NCBI RefSeq assembly: GCF_022808175.1
Contig: NZ_JALGBX010000030.1
Span: 2,305-66,304 of the forward strand
DNA: 64,000 bases
Direction of reading: 5' to 3'
DNA from: Streptomyces sp. AP-93
GTDB lineage: Bacteria > Actinomycetota > Actinomycetes > Streptomycetales > Streptomycetaceae
Of the stretch, positions 1-8,246 are shown one piece after another. A model generated the notes under the pieces. The model was not told where the DNA came from and searched no databases. It worked only from the letters and a program-made list of their open reading frames with translations. How positions within the stretch are numbered: position 1 is the stretch's first letter; the number at the start of each line of letters is the position of its first letter. Position numbers and translations under genes: made by a program.

Positions 1-73
1 GCCTGGTCGGGGGGGCTCCCCCTGGATGTGCCTCGCGGCCCCCCGCCCCGGGGGGTGGGCCGCCGCGGGGGCG

Positions 74-85
74 CCCCCCCCCCCC
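74..85. repeat. Poly-C tract of 12 in the left-edge intergenic DNA
   Basis: Twelve consecutive C residues lie in G/C-homopolymer-rich DNA downstream of the pccE stop codon. No believable gene is visible in bases 1-109. Tracts like this are prone to slippage and sequencing error. Confidence 0.6.
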
Positions 86-109
86 ACGGCCGTTTCACGC
101 CATCTTCAT

Positions 110-319
110 CTACGCGGGCCAGTACGTACGGCCCCACGCGCCCGGCCCGGGGCGCGGCAGGGTCCGCCGGGCCACCCGGCCCGGCGCCGACCACGCGTCG
201 GTCACCCGCTCCGCGCCCGACGGCTCCGACGCGAGGGCCGCCGCGCGCGCTCGGACCACCGCCAGTGCGGCGGCCAGCTCCTCGGGGGTCGGGTTCCCCT
301 TGACGACCTTGATCACCAC
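110..319 (-). CDS. pccE: Acyl-CoA carboxylase epsilon subunit
   Basis: A 69-residue protein matching the small epsilon subunit of actinobacterial acyl-CoA carboxylases, which binds and stimulates the beta (carboxyltransferase) subunit. The N-terminus (MVIKVVKGNPTPEELAAAL) carries the family's typical KGxPTxEELAAL core, followed by an Ala/Arg-rich helix and an Arg/Pro-rich tail. The GTG start is set by GAGGAG six bases upstream. It begins 19 bases after the beta-subunit stop on the same strand, so the two genes are almost certainly cotranscribed. The family call comes from the N-terminal motif and the context. The symbol is inferred from gene order. Confidence 0.9.
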   Translation of the reverse strand: MVIKVVKGNPTPEELAAALAVVRARAAALASEPSGAERVTDAWSAPGRVARRTLPRPGPGAWGRTYWPA

Positions 320-338
320 TGTGAGCTCCTCGTGCCGG

Positions 339-1934
339 CTAGAGCGGGATGTTGCCGTGCTTCTTCGGGGGCAGGGACTCCCGCTTGGTGCGCAGCTGCC
401 GCAGCCCCTTCACCACGTGCGCCCGGGTCTCGGACGGCATGGTCACCGCGTCGATGTAGCCGCGCTCGGCGGCCGTGTACGGATTCAGCAGCGCGTCCTC
501 GTACTCGGTGATGAGCCGAGCCCGGGTCTCCTCGGCGGTGCCGGCCTCCTCCGCTTCGGCGATCGCGCGGCGGTGCAGGATGTTGACCGCGCCCTGCGCG
601 CCCATGACGGCGATCTGCGCCGTCGGCCAGGCGAGGTTCAGGTCGGCGCCCAGGTGCTTGGAGCCCATCACGTCGTAGGCGCCGCCGAAGGCCTTGCGGG
701 TGATGACGGTGATCAGGGGGACGGTCGCCTCGGCGTACGCGTAGATCAGCTTGGCGCCGCGCCGGATGATTCCGTTGTACTCCTGGTCGGTGCCCGGCAG
801 GAAGCCCGGCACGTCGACGAAGGTCAGCACCGGGATGTTGAAGGCGTCGCAGGTCCGCACGAACCGGGCCGCCTTCTCGGAGGCGTCGATGTCCAGGCAG
901 CCGGCGAACTGCATCGGCTGGTTGGCGACGACCCCGACCGGGTGGCCCTCGACGCGGCCGAAGCCGGTGAGGATGTTCGGCGCGAAGAGCGACTGGGTCT
1001 CCAGGAACTCCGCGTCGTCGAGCACGTGCTCGATCACCTTGTGCATGTCGTACGGCTGGTTCGCGCTGTCCGGGATGAGCACGTCGAGCTCGCGGTCGCT
1101 CGAAGAGACCTCGGTGTCGGCTTCCTCGGGGAAGGCCGGGGGCTCGGAGAGGTTGTTCGACGGGAGGTAGGAGAGCAGCGACTTGACGTACTCGATGGCG
1201 TCCTTCTCGTCACCCGCCATGTGGTGCGCGACGCCGGACGTGCTGTTGTGCGTGCGCGCCCCGCCCAGCTCCTCGAAGCCGACGTCCTCGCCGGTGACGG
1301 TCTTGATGACGTCGGGACCGGTGATGAACATGTGCGAGGTCTGGTCGACCATGACCGTGAAGTCGGTGATGGCCGGGGAGTACACGGCCCCGCCGGCGCA
1401 GGGGCCGACGACCAGGCTGATCTGCGGGATCACCCCGGAGGCGTGGACGTTGCGGCGGAAGATCTCGCCGTACATGCCGAGCGCGCTGACGCCCTCCTGG
1501 ATGCGGGCGCCGCCGGAGTCGTTGATGCCGATCAGCGGACAGCCGGTCTTCAGCGCGAAGTCCATCACCTTCATGATCTTCTGGCCGTAGACCTCGCCCA
1601 GCGCCCCGCCGAAGACGGTGAAGTCCTGCGAGAACAGAGCGACGGGCCGCCCGTCGACGGTGCCGTAGCCGGTGACGACGCCGTCGCCGTACGGGCGGGT
1701 CTTCTCCAGCCCGAAGTTCGTCGAGCGGTGCCGGGCGAACTCGTCCAGCTCGACGAAGGACCCGTCGTCCAGCAGCAGGGCCACCCGCTCACGCGCCGTC
1801 AGCTTGCCCTTGGCGTGCTGCTTTTCCACCGCCCGCCCGGATCCGGCGTGCGTGGCTTCCTCGACGCGGCGCTGCAGATCCGCGATCTTCCCCGCGGTGG
1901 TGTGCATGTCGATCGGCTCTGACGGTTGTGACAT
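339..1934 (-). CDS. pccB: Propionyl-CoA (acyl-CoA) carboxylase beta subunit, carboxyltransferase
   Basis: A 531-residue carboxyltransferase. It moves the carboxyl group from carboxybiotin to propionyl- or acetyl-CoA, supplying methylmalonyl- or malonyl-CoA. Both crotonase-like halves are visible: the N-terminal half has the FxVFGGALGEVYGQKIMKVMD and GINDSGGARIQEGV motifs, and the C-terminal half has FVDVPGFLPGTDQE and the RKAFGGAYDVMGSKH segment. Length is normal for AccD/PccB. The frame is open to 2051, but the residues upstream of 1934 look untranslated, and the ATG giving MSQPSEPIDMHTTAGK is the natural start. It is followed by pccE and is divergent from biotin ligase, the enzyme that charges the partner biotin carrier. 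Confidence 0.93.
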   Translation of the reverse strand: MSQPSEPIDMHTTAGKIADLQRRVEEATHAGSGRAVEKQHAKGKLTARERVALLLDDGSFVELDEFARHRSTNFGLEKTRPYGDGVVTGYGTVDGRPVALFSQDFTVFGGALGEVYGQKIMKVMDFALKTGCPLIGINDSGGARIQEGVSALGMYGEIFRRNVHASGVIPQISLVVGPCAGGAVYSPAITDFTVMVDQTSHMFITGPDVIKTVTGEDVGFEELGGARTHNSTSGVAHHMAGDEKDAIEYVKSLLSYLPSNNLSEPPAFPEEADTEVSSSDRELDVLIPDSANQPYDMHKVIEHVLDDAEFLETQSLFAPNILTGFGRVEGHPVGVVANQPMQFAGCLDIDASEKAARFVRTCDAFNIPVLTFVDVPGFLPGTDQEYNGIIRRGAKLIYAYAEATVPLITVITRKAFGGAYDVMGSKHLGADLNLAWPTAQIAVMGAQGAVNILHRRAIAEAEEAGTAEETRARLITEYEDALLNPYTAAERGYIDAVTMPSETRAHVVKGLRQLRTKRESLPPKKHGNIPL

Positions 1935-2065
1935 CGGGGTCGCGGCTCCCTGCGTGGTGTCAACTGCCTGGTGACTTACTTGGTTCTTACTAGCTACTGG
2001 TGCGTAGCGTATCGGCGGGCATGGCGCTCGGCGGTGCGGCGTTTGACACACCTAATCTGGGTTGC

Positions 2066-2944
2066 ATGACGCCATCAGATGCATCAGGCGGGGCTTCGAC
2101 CGGAGCTTCCACGGGCCGTTGGTCGAGTCTGGACCGGCCGCCCTTGAACGGTGCCGCGCTGCAGCGGACCCTCGTGACCGGCGAGGGGCTGTGGAGCTCG
2201 CTGGAGGTGGTGGACTCCACCGGGTCCACCAACAGCGATCTCGCCGCGCGGGCCGCACAGCTGCCCGAGGGGGCCGTGCTCGTCGCCGAGGAGCAGACCG
2301 CCGGACGGGGCAGGCTCGACCGGAGCTGGGTCGCGCCCGCGCGGTCCGGGCTGTTCTTCTCCGTACTCCTGAAGCCGGGGCCTTCGGTGCCGCAGGAGCG
2401 GTGGGGCTGGCTGACGCTGCTGGCCGGGGTGGCCACCGCCACCGGGCTCTCGCGCGCCGCCGGCGTGGACACCGCCCTCAAGTGGCCCAACGACCTGCTG
2501 GTCACCGTGGACGGTGAGGAACGCAAGACCGGCGGGATCCTCGCCGAGCGCGTGGCCGACGGGGTCGTCCTCGGGATCGGGCTCAACGTGACGCTGACCG
2601 ACGCCGAGCTGCCGGTGGACACCGCCGGGTCGCTGCTCCTGGCCAAGGCCACCGTCACCGACCGGGACCCGCTGCTCAGGGCCGTACTGCGCTCCCTGGA
2701 GCAGTGGTACGGAAACTGGCGCGCGGCCGGCGGCGATCCGGCGGCCAGCGGTCTGCAGGAGACGTACGCGGCGGGCTGCGCGACGCTCGGCAAGCACGTG
2801 CGGGCCGAGCTGCCCGGCGGGCGCACCCTCACCGGGACGGCCGAAGCGGTGGACGCCGACGGACGGCTCGTCGTGCGGACGGCCGAGGACAAGCACGAGG
2901 CCGTGGGGGCAGGGGACGTCGTCCATCTGCGGTCCGTGCGGTAG
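2066..2944 (+). CDS. birA: Biotin-[acetyl-CoA-carboxylase] ligase, monofunctional
   Basis: A 292-residue biotin protein ligase that attaches biotin to the carrier lysine of acyl-CoA carboxylases via biotinyl-AMP. The DSTGSTNSD substrate-binding strand, the AGRGRLDRSW biotin/ATP loop and the KWPNDLLV catalytic motif are all present, followed by the C-terminal SH3-like domain. There is no N-terminal winged helix, so it is not a BirA repressor. The frame is open back to 2000, but the ATG at 2066 starts the low-complexity Ser/Ala/Gly leader seen in relatives. It is divergent from pccB, an obvious functional pairing. Confidence 0.92.
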   Translation: MTPSDASGGASTGASTGRWSSLDRPPLNGAALQRTLVTGEGLWSSLEVVDSTGSTNSDLAARAAQLPEGAVLVAEEQTAGRGRLDRSWVAPARSGLFFSVLLKPGPSVPQERWGWLTLLAGVATATGLSRAAGVDTALKWPNDLLVTVDGEERKTGGILAERVADGVVLGIGLNVTLTDAELPVDTAGSLLLAKATVTDRDPLLRAVLRSLEQWYGNWRAAGGDPAASGLQETYAAGCATLGKHVRAELPGGRTLTGTAEAVDADGRLVVRTAEDKHEAVGAGDVVHLRSVR

Positions 2945-3080
2945 CCCGCCGGTGAGCTGCCCCGGGTGACGGAGCAGGGGAGTGAGCTACGGCACACCTG
3001 CCGTATGGTTTAGGCGATCCCGGTCCTCGCGGTGATCACCCGGTTCGGCAGTGCGCACGGCAATGGACAGGAGGCGGCCC

Positions 3081-4313
3081 TTGACCGTCGACGACCCTCA
3101 GTCCAGCGCGCCCGCCCCCGCCCCCGCCCCGGCCCCCGGAACGGCGACGGGCGGTGCGGGCGGCTCCGGCGGCTCGGGTGGCTCGGGTGGTTCGGGTGGC
3201 TCGGGAGTCCATGCCACGCCGATCGGGCGCGAGCAGCACACTCCCCACCACGAGGTCGACCACACGGCGCAGCCGACGGCCGACCCGCTCGCCATCCGCC
3301 TGGAACAGCTGATCCTGGGCGCCGAGCGCCGGTACACCCCCTTCCAGGCGGCCCGCAGCGCCGGGGTCTCGATGGAGCTCGCCTCCCGCTTCTGGCGGGC
3401 GATGGGCTTCGCGGACATCGGCCAGGCCAGGGCCCTGACGGAGGCCGACGTACTGGCGCTGCGCCGGCTCGCCGGCCTCGTCGAGGCCGGGCTGCTGAGC
3501 GAGCCGATGGCGGTCCAGGTCGCTCGGTCCACCGGGCAGACCACGGCCCGGCTCGCGGAGTGGCAGATCGACTCCTTCCTGGAGGGCCTGACGGAGCCGC
3601 CGGAACCGGGGATGACCCGTACGGAGGTCACGTACCCGCTGGTCGAGCTGCTGCTGCCCGAGCTGGAGGAGTTCCTCGTCTACGTGTGGCGGCGCCAGCT
3701 CGCGGCCGCGACCGGACGGGTCGTGCAGGTGGCGGACGACGAGGAGATGGTCGACCGGCGCCTCGCGGTGGGCTTCGCCGACCTGGTGGGCTTCACGCGC
3801 CTGACGCGGCGGCTGGAGGAGGAGGAGCTCGGCGAGCTGGTCGAGTCCTTCGAGACGACCTCGGCGGACCTGGTGGCGGCGCACGGCGGCCGGCTGATCA
3901 AGACGCTGGGCGACGAGGTGCTGTACTGCGCCGACGACGCGGCGACGGCGGCGGAGATCGCGCTGCGGCTGATCGAGACGATGGAAGCCGATCCGCAGAT
4001 GCCGGAGCTGCGCGTGGGCATCGCCTTCGGGACGGTGACCACCCGGATGGGCGACGTCTTCGGGACCACGGTGAATCTGGCCTCGAGGCTGACCTCGATA
4101 GCGCCGAAGGACGCGGTCCTGGTGGACGGCGCGATGGCCCAGGAACTGGGCCGCACGGGCGCGGCGCCGGTCTCGGAGAAGGAAGCGGAGAACGAGGAGG
4201 GCGGCGGCGCCTACCGCTTCGCCCTCCAGCCGATGTTCCAGCGCCCGGTGCGCGGCCTGGGCGTCGTGGAGCCCTGGTCGCTGACGCGACGGAGCCCTAA
4301 GATCCCCGGTTGA
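3081..4313 (+). CDS. cya: Class III adenylate cyclase
   Basis: A 410-residue cyclase making cAMP from ATP. The C-terminal catalytic domain has the two metal aspartates in FADLVGFTRL and TLGDEVLY and the substrate region DVFGTTVNLASRL. The middle part (ERRYTPFQAARSAGV through the MAVQVARSTGQT region) is the helical regulatory domain typical of actinobacterial Cya. The N-terminus is an Ala-Pro run followed by repeated Gly-Gly-Ser triplets. I chose the TTG at 3081 because AGGAGG lies six bases upstream. An ATG at 3063 and a GTG at 3051 in frame have no comparable site. The last codons run into the right end of a TnpB element, whose terminal bases supply the TGA stop. Confidence 0.9.
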   Translation: MTVDDPQSSAPAPAPAPAPGTATGGAGGSGGSGGSGGSGGSGVHATPIGREQHTPHHEVDHTAQPTADPLAIRLEQLILGAERRYTPFQAARSAGVSMELASRFWRAMGFADIGQARALTEADVLALRRLAGLVEAGLLSEPMAVQVARSTGQTTARLAEWQIDSFLEGLTEPPEPGMTRTEVTYPLVELLLPELEEFLVYVWRRQLAAATGRVVQVADDEEMVDRRLAVGFADLVGFTRLTRRLEEEELGELVESFETTSADLVAAHGGRLIKTLGDEVLYCADDAATAAEIALRLIETMEADPQMPELRVGIAFGTVTTRMGDVFGTTVNLASRLTSIAPKDAVLVDGAMAQELGRTGAAPVSEKEAENEEGGGAYRFALQPMFQRPVRGLGVVEPWSLTRRSPKIPG

Positions 4314-4420
4314 CGTGCCCCCGGGCCGGCAGGCCCGGGGTTCCTGCCGCGGCCGGTCGGCCGTCTGGGAGGCTTCCTGCTTCATCGCGTGGCGCCGGGA
4401 CGGCTGTCCCGGTCTTCTCC
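4290..4420 (-). ncRNA. Predicted omegaRNA and guide of TnpB element 1
   Basis: On the minus strand the 3' end of this tnpB holds successive hairpins (stem at 4395-4412, then the GC stem at 4319-4340) followed by GTCAA at 4310-4314. TCAA is the right-end cleavage site known from IS608-type elements. By the rule for TnpB omegaRNAs, the about 20 bases just beyond it (4290-4309, minus strand) would be the guide. They fall in the last codons of cya. The RNA itself is inferred. The hairpins and end signal are seen. Confidence 0.5.
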
Positions 4421-5553
4421 ACGCTCTGCGAGGCGTTTAGCCTGTCCGCCCGTCCGGCGGCCAGGGTGTTCTTGGATGCGTTCTCGTCGCGGTCGTGGAC
4501 GGCCCCACACTCCTGACAGGTCCATTCACGGACGTGGAGGGGTTTGGGGCCGTCCTTGATGCCACAGTCGGAGCAGACCTGGGAGGTCGGTTCGAACCGG
4601 CCGATCTTCCCGAAATACCGGCCGTGCCGGACCGCTTTGTACTCCAGCATGCCGACGAACTGTGCCCATCCGGCGTCGTGGACGGATTTCGCCAGCCTCG
4701 TGCGGCCCAGGGCGGACACCGCGAGGTCTTCCGCGTACACCGCTTGGTTGTCGCGGATGATCTGCGTAGATGCCTTGTGATGCCAGTCCCTGCGCTGGTC
4801 GGCCACCCGGGCGTGCTGCCGGGCGAGCTTGATCCGGGCCTTGGCCCGGTTCCTCGACCCCTTCACCTTGCGGGAAAGCTCCCGCTGGAGCCGCTTGAGC
4901 TTCTTCTCCGCCCGCCGTAGGAACCTCGGCGAGGAGATCTTCGTGCCGTCGGAGAGGACGGCGAAGGTCGTGAGGCCGAGGTCAATGCCGACCTCGCTCT
5001 CCACCGTCGGCAGGATGTCCGGCTCGGTTTCCACCACGAAGCTCGCGAAATAGCGGCCGCAGGCATCCATGACCACGGAGAGGGATGTCGCAGGCGCAGG
5101 CAGGGCTCGGGACCATCGGATCTTGACGTTGCCGATCTTGGCCAGGTAGATCGTGCCATTGCCACGCACCACGAACGCATTCGTGGTGAGGCGTATGGAC
5201 TGCCGTGCGTCCTTGCGTGACTTGAAGCCGGGAGGGCCAACCTTGCGGCCCTTGGGCTTCCCGTTGGCCGAGTCGAAGAAGTTCTTGAAGGCCGCATCGA
5301 GATCCCGTAGCGATTGCTGGAGAACGACAGCCGACACATCGGCGAGCCAGCCGCGCTCCTCGGTGCGCTTGGCCTCTGTGATGCGCTTGCGCGACAGCTC
5401 GGCCGATGTCACGTACGGCAAGCCTGCTGCGCGTGCCTGACGGCGATCACGCAGACAGTCGTTCCACACCACGCGCGCGCACCCGAAGGCCTGCGCCAGC
5501 GACTGGCGCTGGGCGGAATCCGGGTACAGGCGGTAGTTGTAGCGCAGCTGCAC
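4297..5553 (-). CDS. tnpB: TnpB RNA-guided nuclease, IS200/IS605 type (no TnpA)
   Basis: A 418-residue TnpB. The N-terminus MQLRYNYRLYPDSAQRQSLA is the OrfB helix-turn-helix region. All three RuvC acidic residues are present: Asp in GIDLGLTTFAV, Glu in VYAEDLAVSAL and Asp in HDRDENASKN. The zinc ribbon is CSDC-x15-CQEC. The protein is therefore predicted to be an active omegaRNA-guided DNA endonuclease. The frame is open to a GTG at 5661, but the GTG at 5553 gives the conserved N-terminus and leaves a 45-base leader after a TTTAC motif that could be the left-end site. The stop lies past the element's right end, in host cya sequence. No Y1 transposase is nearby, so it would need TnpA in trans. 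Confidence 0.88.
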   Translation of the reverse strand: MQLRYNYRLYPDSAQRQSLAQAFGCARVVWNDCLRDRRQARAAGLPYVTSAELSRKRITEAKRTEERGWLADVSAVVLQQSLRDLDAAFKNFFDSANGKPKGRKVGPPGFKSRKDARQSIRLTTNAFVVRGNGTIYLAKIGNVKIRWSRALPAPATSLSVVMDACGRYFASFVVETEPDILPTVESEVGIDLGLTTFAVLSDGTKISSPRFLRRAEKKLKRLQRELSRKVKGSRNRAKARIKLARQHARVADQRRDWHHKASTQIIRDNQAVYAEDLAVSALGRTRLAKSVHDAGWAQFVGMLEYKAVRHGRYFGKIGRFEPTSQVCSDCGIKDGPKPLHVREWTCQECGAVHDRDENASKNTLAAGRADRLNASQSVEKTGTAVPAPRDEAGSLPDGRPAAAGTPGLPARGHVNRGS

Positions 5554-5598
5554 GGTGGTGACCGTAGGGGCGGCATCGTGAGCTTTGGGGCGATGTTC
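4310..5598 (-). mobile_element. IS200/IS605-type tnpB-only element 1
   Basis: The right end is inferred at 4310 from hairpin plus TCAA on the minus strand. The left end is inferred at 5598, just inside TTTAC (minus strand, complement of 5599-5603). The element sits between cya and the enoyl-CoA hydratase gene, which I expect to be near neighbours in relatives. The left boundary is the weaker call. Confidence 0.5.
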
Positions 5599-5705
5599 GT
5601 AAAGGGGTGCTTCCTGCGGAGAATTGGTTTGCTTGGGGTCTCCTTCTGAGCCGCTCTGCACACTAGAGTCTGGCGATAACGGTCGTTAACTTGGAGGGGC
5701 CAGGG

Positions 5706-6506
5706 ATGTCGGAGCAGCGCTTCGGAGAGTTCACCGCGGTACGTCGCGAAGGCGACGGGCGCGTCGCCGAGCTGGTGCTCGATCGGCCCAAGGCGATGAA
5801 TGCCGTGTCGACCGAGATGGCGCGGGGCATCGGCGCCGCGTGCGCGGAGCTGGCCGCCGACCCGTCGGTACGGGTCGTCGTGCTCTCCTCGACCGCCGAG
5901 AGGGCGTTCTGCGTGGGCGCGGACCTCAAGGAGCGCAACTCCTTCTCGGACGCCGAGCTGCTGCGGCAGCGGCCGACCACGCGGGGCGCGTACGGGGGAG
6001 TGCTGGAGCTTCCGATGCCGGTGATCGCGGCGGTGCACGGGTTCGCGCTGGGGGGCGGCTTCGAGCTGGCCCTGGCCTGCGACGTCATCGTGGCCGACGA
6101 GACGGCCGTCGTCGGGCTGCCCGAGGTCTCGGTCGGGGTGATCCCGGGCGGTGGCGGCACGCAGCTGCTGCCGAGGCGGGTGGGGGCGGCGCGGGCCGCG
6201 GAGCTGATCTTCACCGCCCGCCGGGTGGAGGCCGCGGAGGCCCTGGACCTGGGGCTGGTGGACTCGGTGGTGCCGGCGGGGTCGGACCGTGAGGCCGCCC
6301 TGGCGATGGCGGCGGCGATGGCGGCGAACTCCCCGGTCGGACTGCGGGCCGCGAAGCGGGCGCTGCGGCTGGGGCACGGCATGGACCTGACGGCCGGGCT
6401 GGAGATCGAGGACGCGGCGTGGCGGACGGTGGCCTTCTCGGGCGACCGGGCCGAGGGCGTGGCGGCGTTCAACGAGAAGCGGAAGCCGGAGTGGCCCGGG
6501 GTGTGA
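5706..6506 (+). CDS. Enoyl-CoA hydratase/isomerase family protein
   Basis: A 266-residue crotonase-fold protein that hydrates trans-2-enoyl-CoA in fatty acid or branched-chain acyl-CoA breakdown. FCVGADLKERN forms the first oxyanion-hole strand, and VHGFALGGGFELALACD is the crotonase signature supplying the second. Glu in LPEVSVGVIPGGGGTQ is at the usual catalytic position. The ATG at 5706 follows GGAGG with normal spacing. The frame is open back to 5691. The substrate cannot be fixed from sequence. It lies beside the carboxylase/cyclase block, separated only by TnpB element 1. Confidence 0.9.
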   Translation: MSEQRFGEFTAVRREGDGRVAELVLDRPKAMNAVSTEMARGIGAACAELAADPSVRVVVLSSTAERAFCVGADLKERNSFSDAELLRQRPTTRGAYGGVLELPMPVIAAVHGFALGGGFELALACDVIVADETAVVGLPEVSVGVIPGGGGTQLLPRRVGAARAAELIFTARRVEAAEALDLGLVDSVVPAGSDREAALAMAAAMAANSPVGLRAAKRALRLGHGMDLTAGLEIEDAAWRTVAFSGDRAEGVAAFNEKRKPEWPGV

Positions 6507-6697
6507 GGCGTCCCGGGTGCGCCCGGTGTGCCAGGTGTGCCAGGTGTTCCCGGTGTTCCTGGGGGCGCTTGGGGCGCGCCCTGGGCGTCCGCCCGTTGGT
6601 CCGGGTGGGTCTCCGGTCGTGACCGGGTGTGATCTTGATGCCACCGAATGTCGCGCCAATTGTCACTAAATCGGACAAAACTCCCTAACCTGGGGTG

Positions 6698-7816
6698 ATG
6701 GGTGTTGACGGGCGGCTTCGAGCCGTTGTGGGCCTCGCGCAGGCCATGGCGGCCGCGTGCGCGCCGCGGGACAGTGTGCGGGCCGCCGCGCGCGGGGCGA
6801 GGCTGGCGATGGACGGATCATTCGCCGCGATCTCCGCGTGGGAGCGGGAGCGGGGGCGCCTGCGGGTGCTCGTGAACGAGGGGGAGCGCCGGGACGGGGA
6901 GGAGGAGTTCCCCGAGGACGAGTCGTACCCCGTGCACGATTTCCCCGAGATCACTGAGTTCCTGCACGAGCGCTGGGTCGGCGGGGGCGGCCCCCACGCC
7001 TGGGTGGACAGCGCGGTCGGAGACCGGCCGGGACGCCGGGGCGAGGCGCTGCGGCGGCGCGGGCGCGGCACGTGCGTGGTCGCCCCGATCGTGCTGAGCG
7101 GGCGGGCCTGGGGCGAGCTGTACGTGGCCCGGGACGAGGGCATGGCGGACTTCGACGAGGACGACGCGGAGTTTGCGACCGTGCTCGCGGCGGTGATCGC
7201 GGCCGGGCTGGCGCAGAGCGACCGGCTGGAGGAGGCCCGGCGGCTCGCCTTCACCGACCCGCTGACCGGGCTGGCCAACCGGCGGGCCGTGGACATGCGG
7301 CTCGACGAGGCGCTGGAGGAGCACCGGCGGGGTGGGGCCGACGTCGTGGTGAGTCTGGTCGTCTGCGATCTGAACGGCCTGAAGAAGGTCAACGACACCC
7401 TGGGCCACGCGATGGGCGACCGGCTGCTGGAACGGTTCGGCTCCGTGCTCAGCCTGTGCGGGGCGATGCTGCCGGGTGCGTTGGTCGCGCGGCTGGGCGG
7501 GGACGAGTTCTGCCTGGTCAGCGTGGGGCCTTCGGCGGACGAGGTGGTACGGGTCACCGAGGAGGTGTGCCTGCGGGCCGCCGAGCTGGAGCTGGGGGAG
7601 GGGGTCGCCTGCGGGGTCGCCTCTACGGGGGATCCCATCGGGCCGGTGAAATCCTCGCGGCGGTTGTTCCGGCTGGCGGATGCGGCGCAGTACAAGGCGA
7701 AGGCGGCGCGGTCGGTGAAGCCGGTGGTGGCGGGGCGGGACACGGCGGTGGTCCGGCTCGCCGACGCGGAGCCCGGGGGTCCGGGGGAGCGGCGGCGGTT
7801 CCGGGGCCGGACGTAG
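6698..7816 (+). CDS. GAF-GGDEF diguanylate cyclase
   Basis: A 372-residue soluble protein predicted to make cyclic di-GMP. The N-terminal about 180 residues look like a GAF-type sensor (a GTCVVAPIVLSGRAWGELYV strand and following helices). The GGDEF domain begins at LAFTDPLTGLANRRAVDMRL and keeps an exact GGDEF at residues 267-271, so it should be catalytic. I see no RxxD inhibitory site upstream of the GGDEF loop. There is no transmembrane segment. The start is an ATG directly after an in-frame GTG at 6695. No strong ribosome site separates the two. Confidence 0.88.
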   Translation: MGVDGRLRAVVGLAQAMAAACAPRDSVRAAARGARLAMDGSFAAISAWERERGRLRVLVNEGERRDGEEEFPEDESYPVHDFPEITEFLHERWVGGGGPHAWVDSAVGDRPGRRGEALRRRGRGTCVVAPIVLSGRAWGELYVARDEGMADFDEDDAEFATVLAAVIAAGLAQSDRLEEARRLAFTDPLTGLANRRAVDMRLDEALEEHRRGGADVVVSLVVCDLNGLKKVNDTLGHAMGDRLLERFGSVLSLCGAMLPGALVARLGGDEFCLVSVGPSADEVVRVTEEVCLRAAELELGEGVACGVASTGDPIGPVKSSRRLFRLADAAQYKAKAARSVKPVVAGRDTAVVRLADAEPGGPGERRRFRGRT

Positions 7817-7920
7817 CCGCCGCCCGGCCGCCCGCGACCCCGCCGTCTGGGGCGGTGCCCCCCAGGCTGGGGGGAATCCAGCCCCGCCGGCGTTTGAGGC
7901 GAGGGGGTCGGGGGCGAGCC

Positions 7921-7976
7921 CCCGGCATCGGGTCCGGGGTGCAGCCCCGGGGAACGGGCGAAGGGTGGGTAGGGGA
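7921..7976 (+). repeat. Dispersed 56-bp repeat, copy 1
   Basis: This GC-rich segment matches 51794-51849 at 54 of 56 positions, and part of an inverted copy lies near 51546-51600. It sits in the 430-base gap between the GGDEF gene and hutH, which holds no gene I can support. Confidence 0.8.
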
Positions 7977-8072
7977 CCTCGCCCCGCAGGGCCGGACCAG
8001 CCGCACCCGCCCACCGGCCCCCGCCCGAGGCGGCAGTGGCGGCAACCCCGCCCGGCCACCGCCGGACGGAGT

Positions 8073-8195
8073 CCGGCGCAGCGGCGCGAAGCCGGTAAGG
8101 CCCGCCAGGGCCGCACCGCGCGAGGGGTGCGTCGAAGAGGTGCCCGGCGCAGCGGGGCGAAGCCGGTAAGGCCCGCCAGGGCCGCACCGCGCGAG
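8073..8195 (+). repeat. 52-bp direct repeat, two copies
   Basis: Bases 8073-8124 and 8144-8195 are identical except at one position (51 of 52), with a period of 71 bases. They end about 50 bases before the hutH start. Each copy contains a short GGCCCGCCAGGGCC dyad. No ORF or known motif explains the duplication. Confidence 0.85.
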
Positions 8196-8246
8196 CGGCG
8201 CACGGAAGGGGTGACATGAAGGGATTCAGTCCGTAGGCTGCTGAAT

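Noticed and set aside
28..511. Long open frames on the plus strand at the left edge
   Set aside because: They have Pro/Arg/Gly-rich, low-information translations and oppose the clear pccE/pccB genes. They reflect GC3 bias only.
2043..2058. TTGACA just upstream of birA as a -35 box
   Set aside because: The following TAATCT lies only four bases further on, so promoter spacing is impossible.
5596..5609. A 14-base match (TTCGTAAAGGGGTG) to 19116-19129 next to the integrase
   Set aside because: Short and purine-rich, including a ribosome-site-like GGGG. No further homology around it, so chance is likely.
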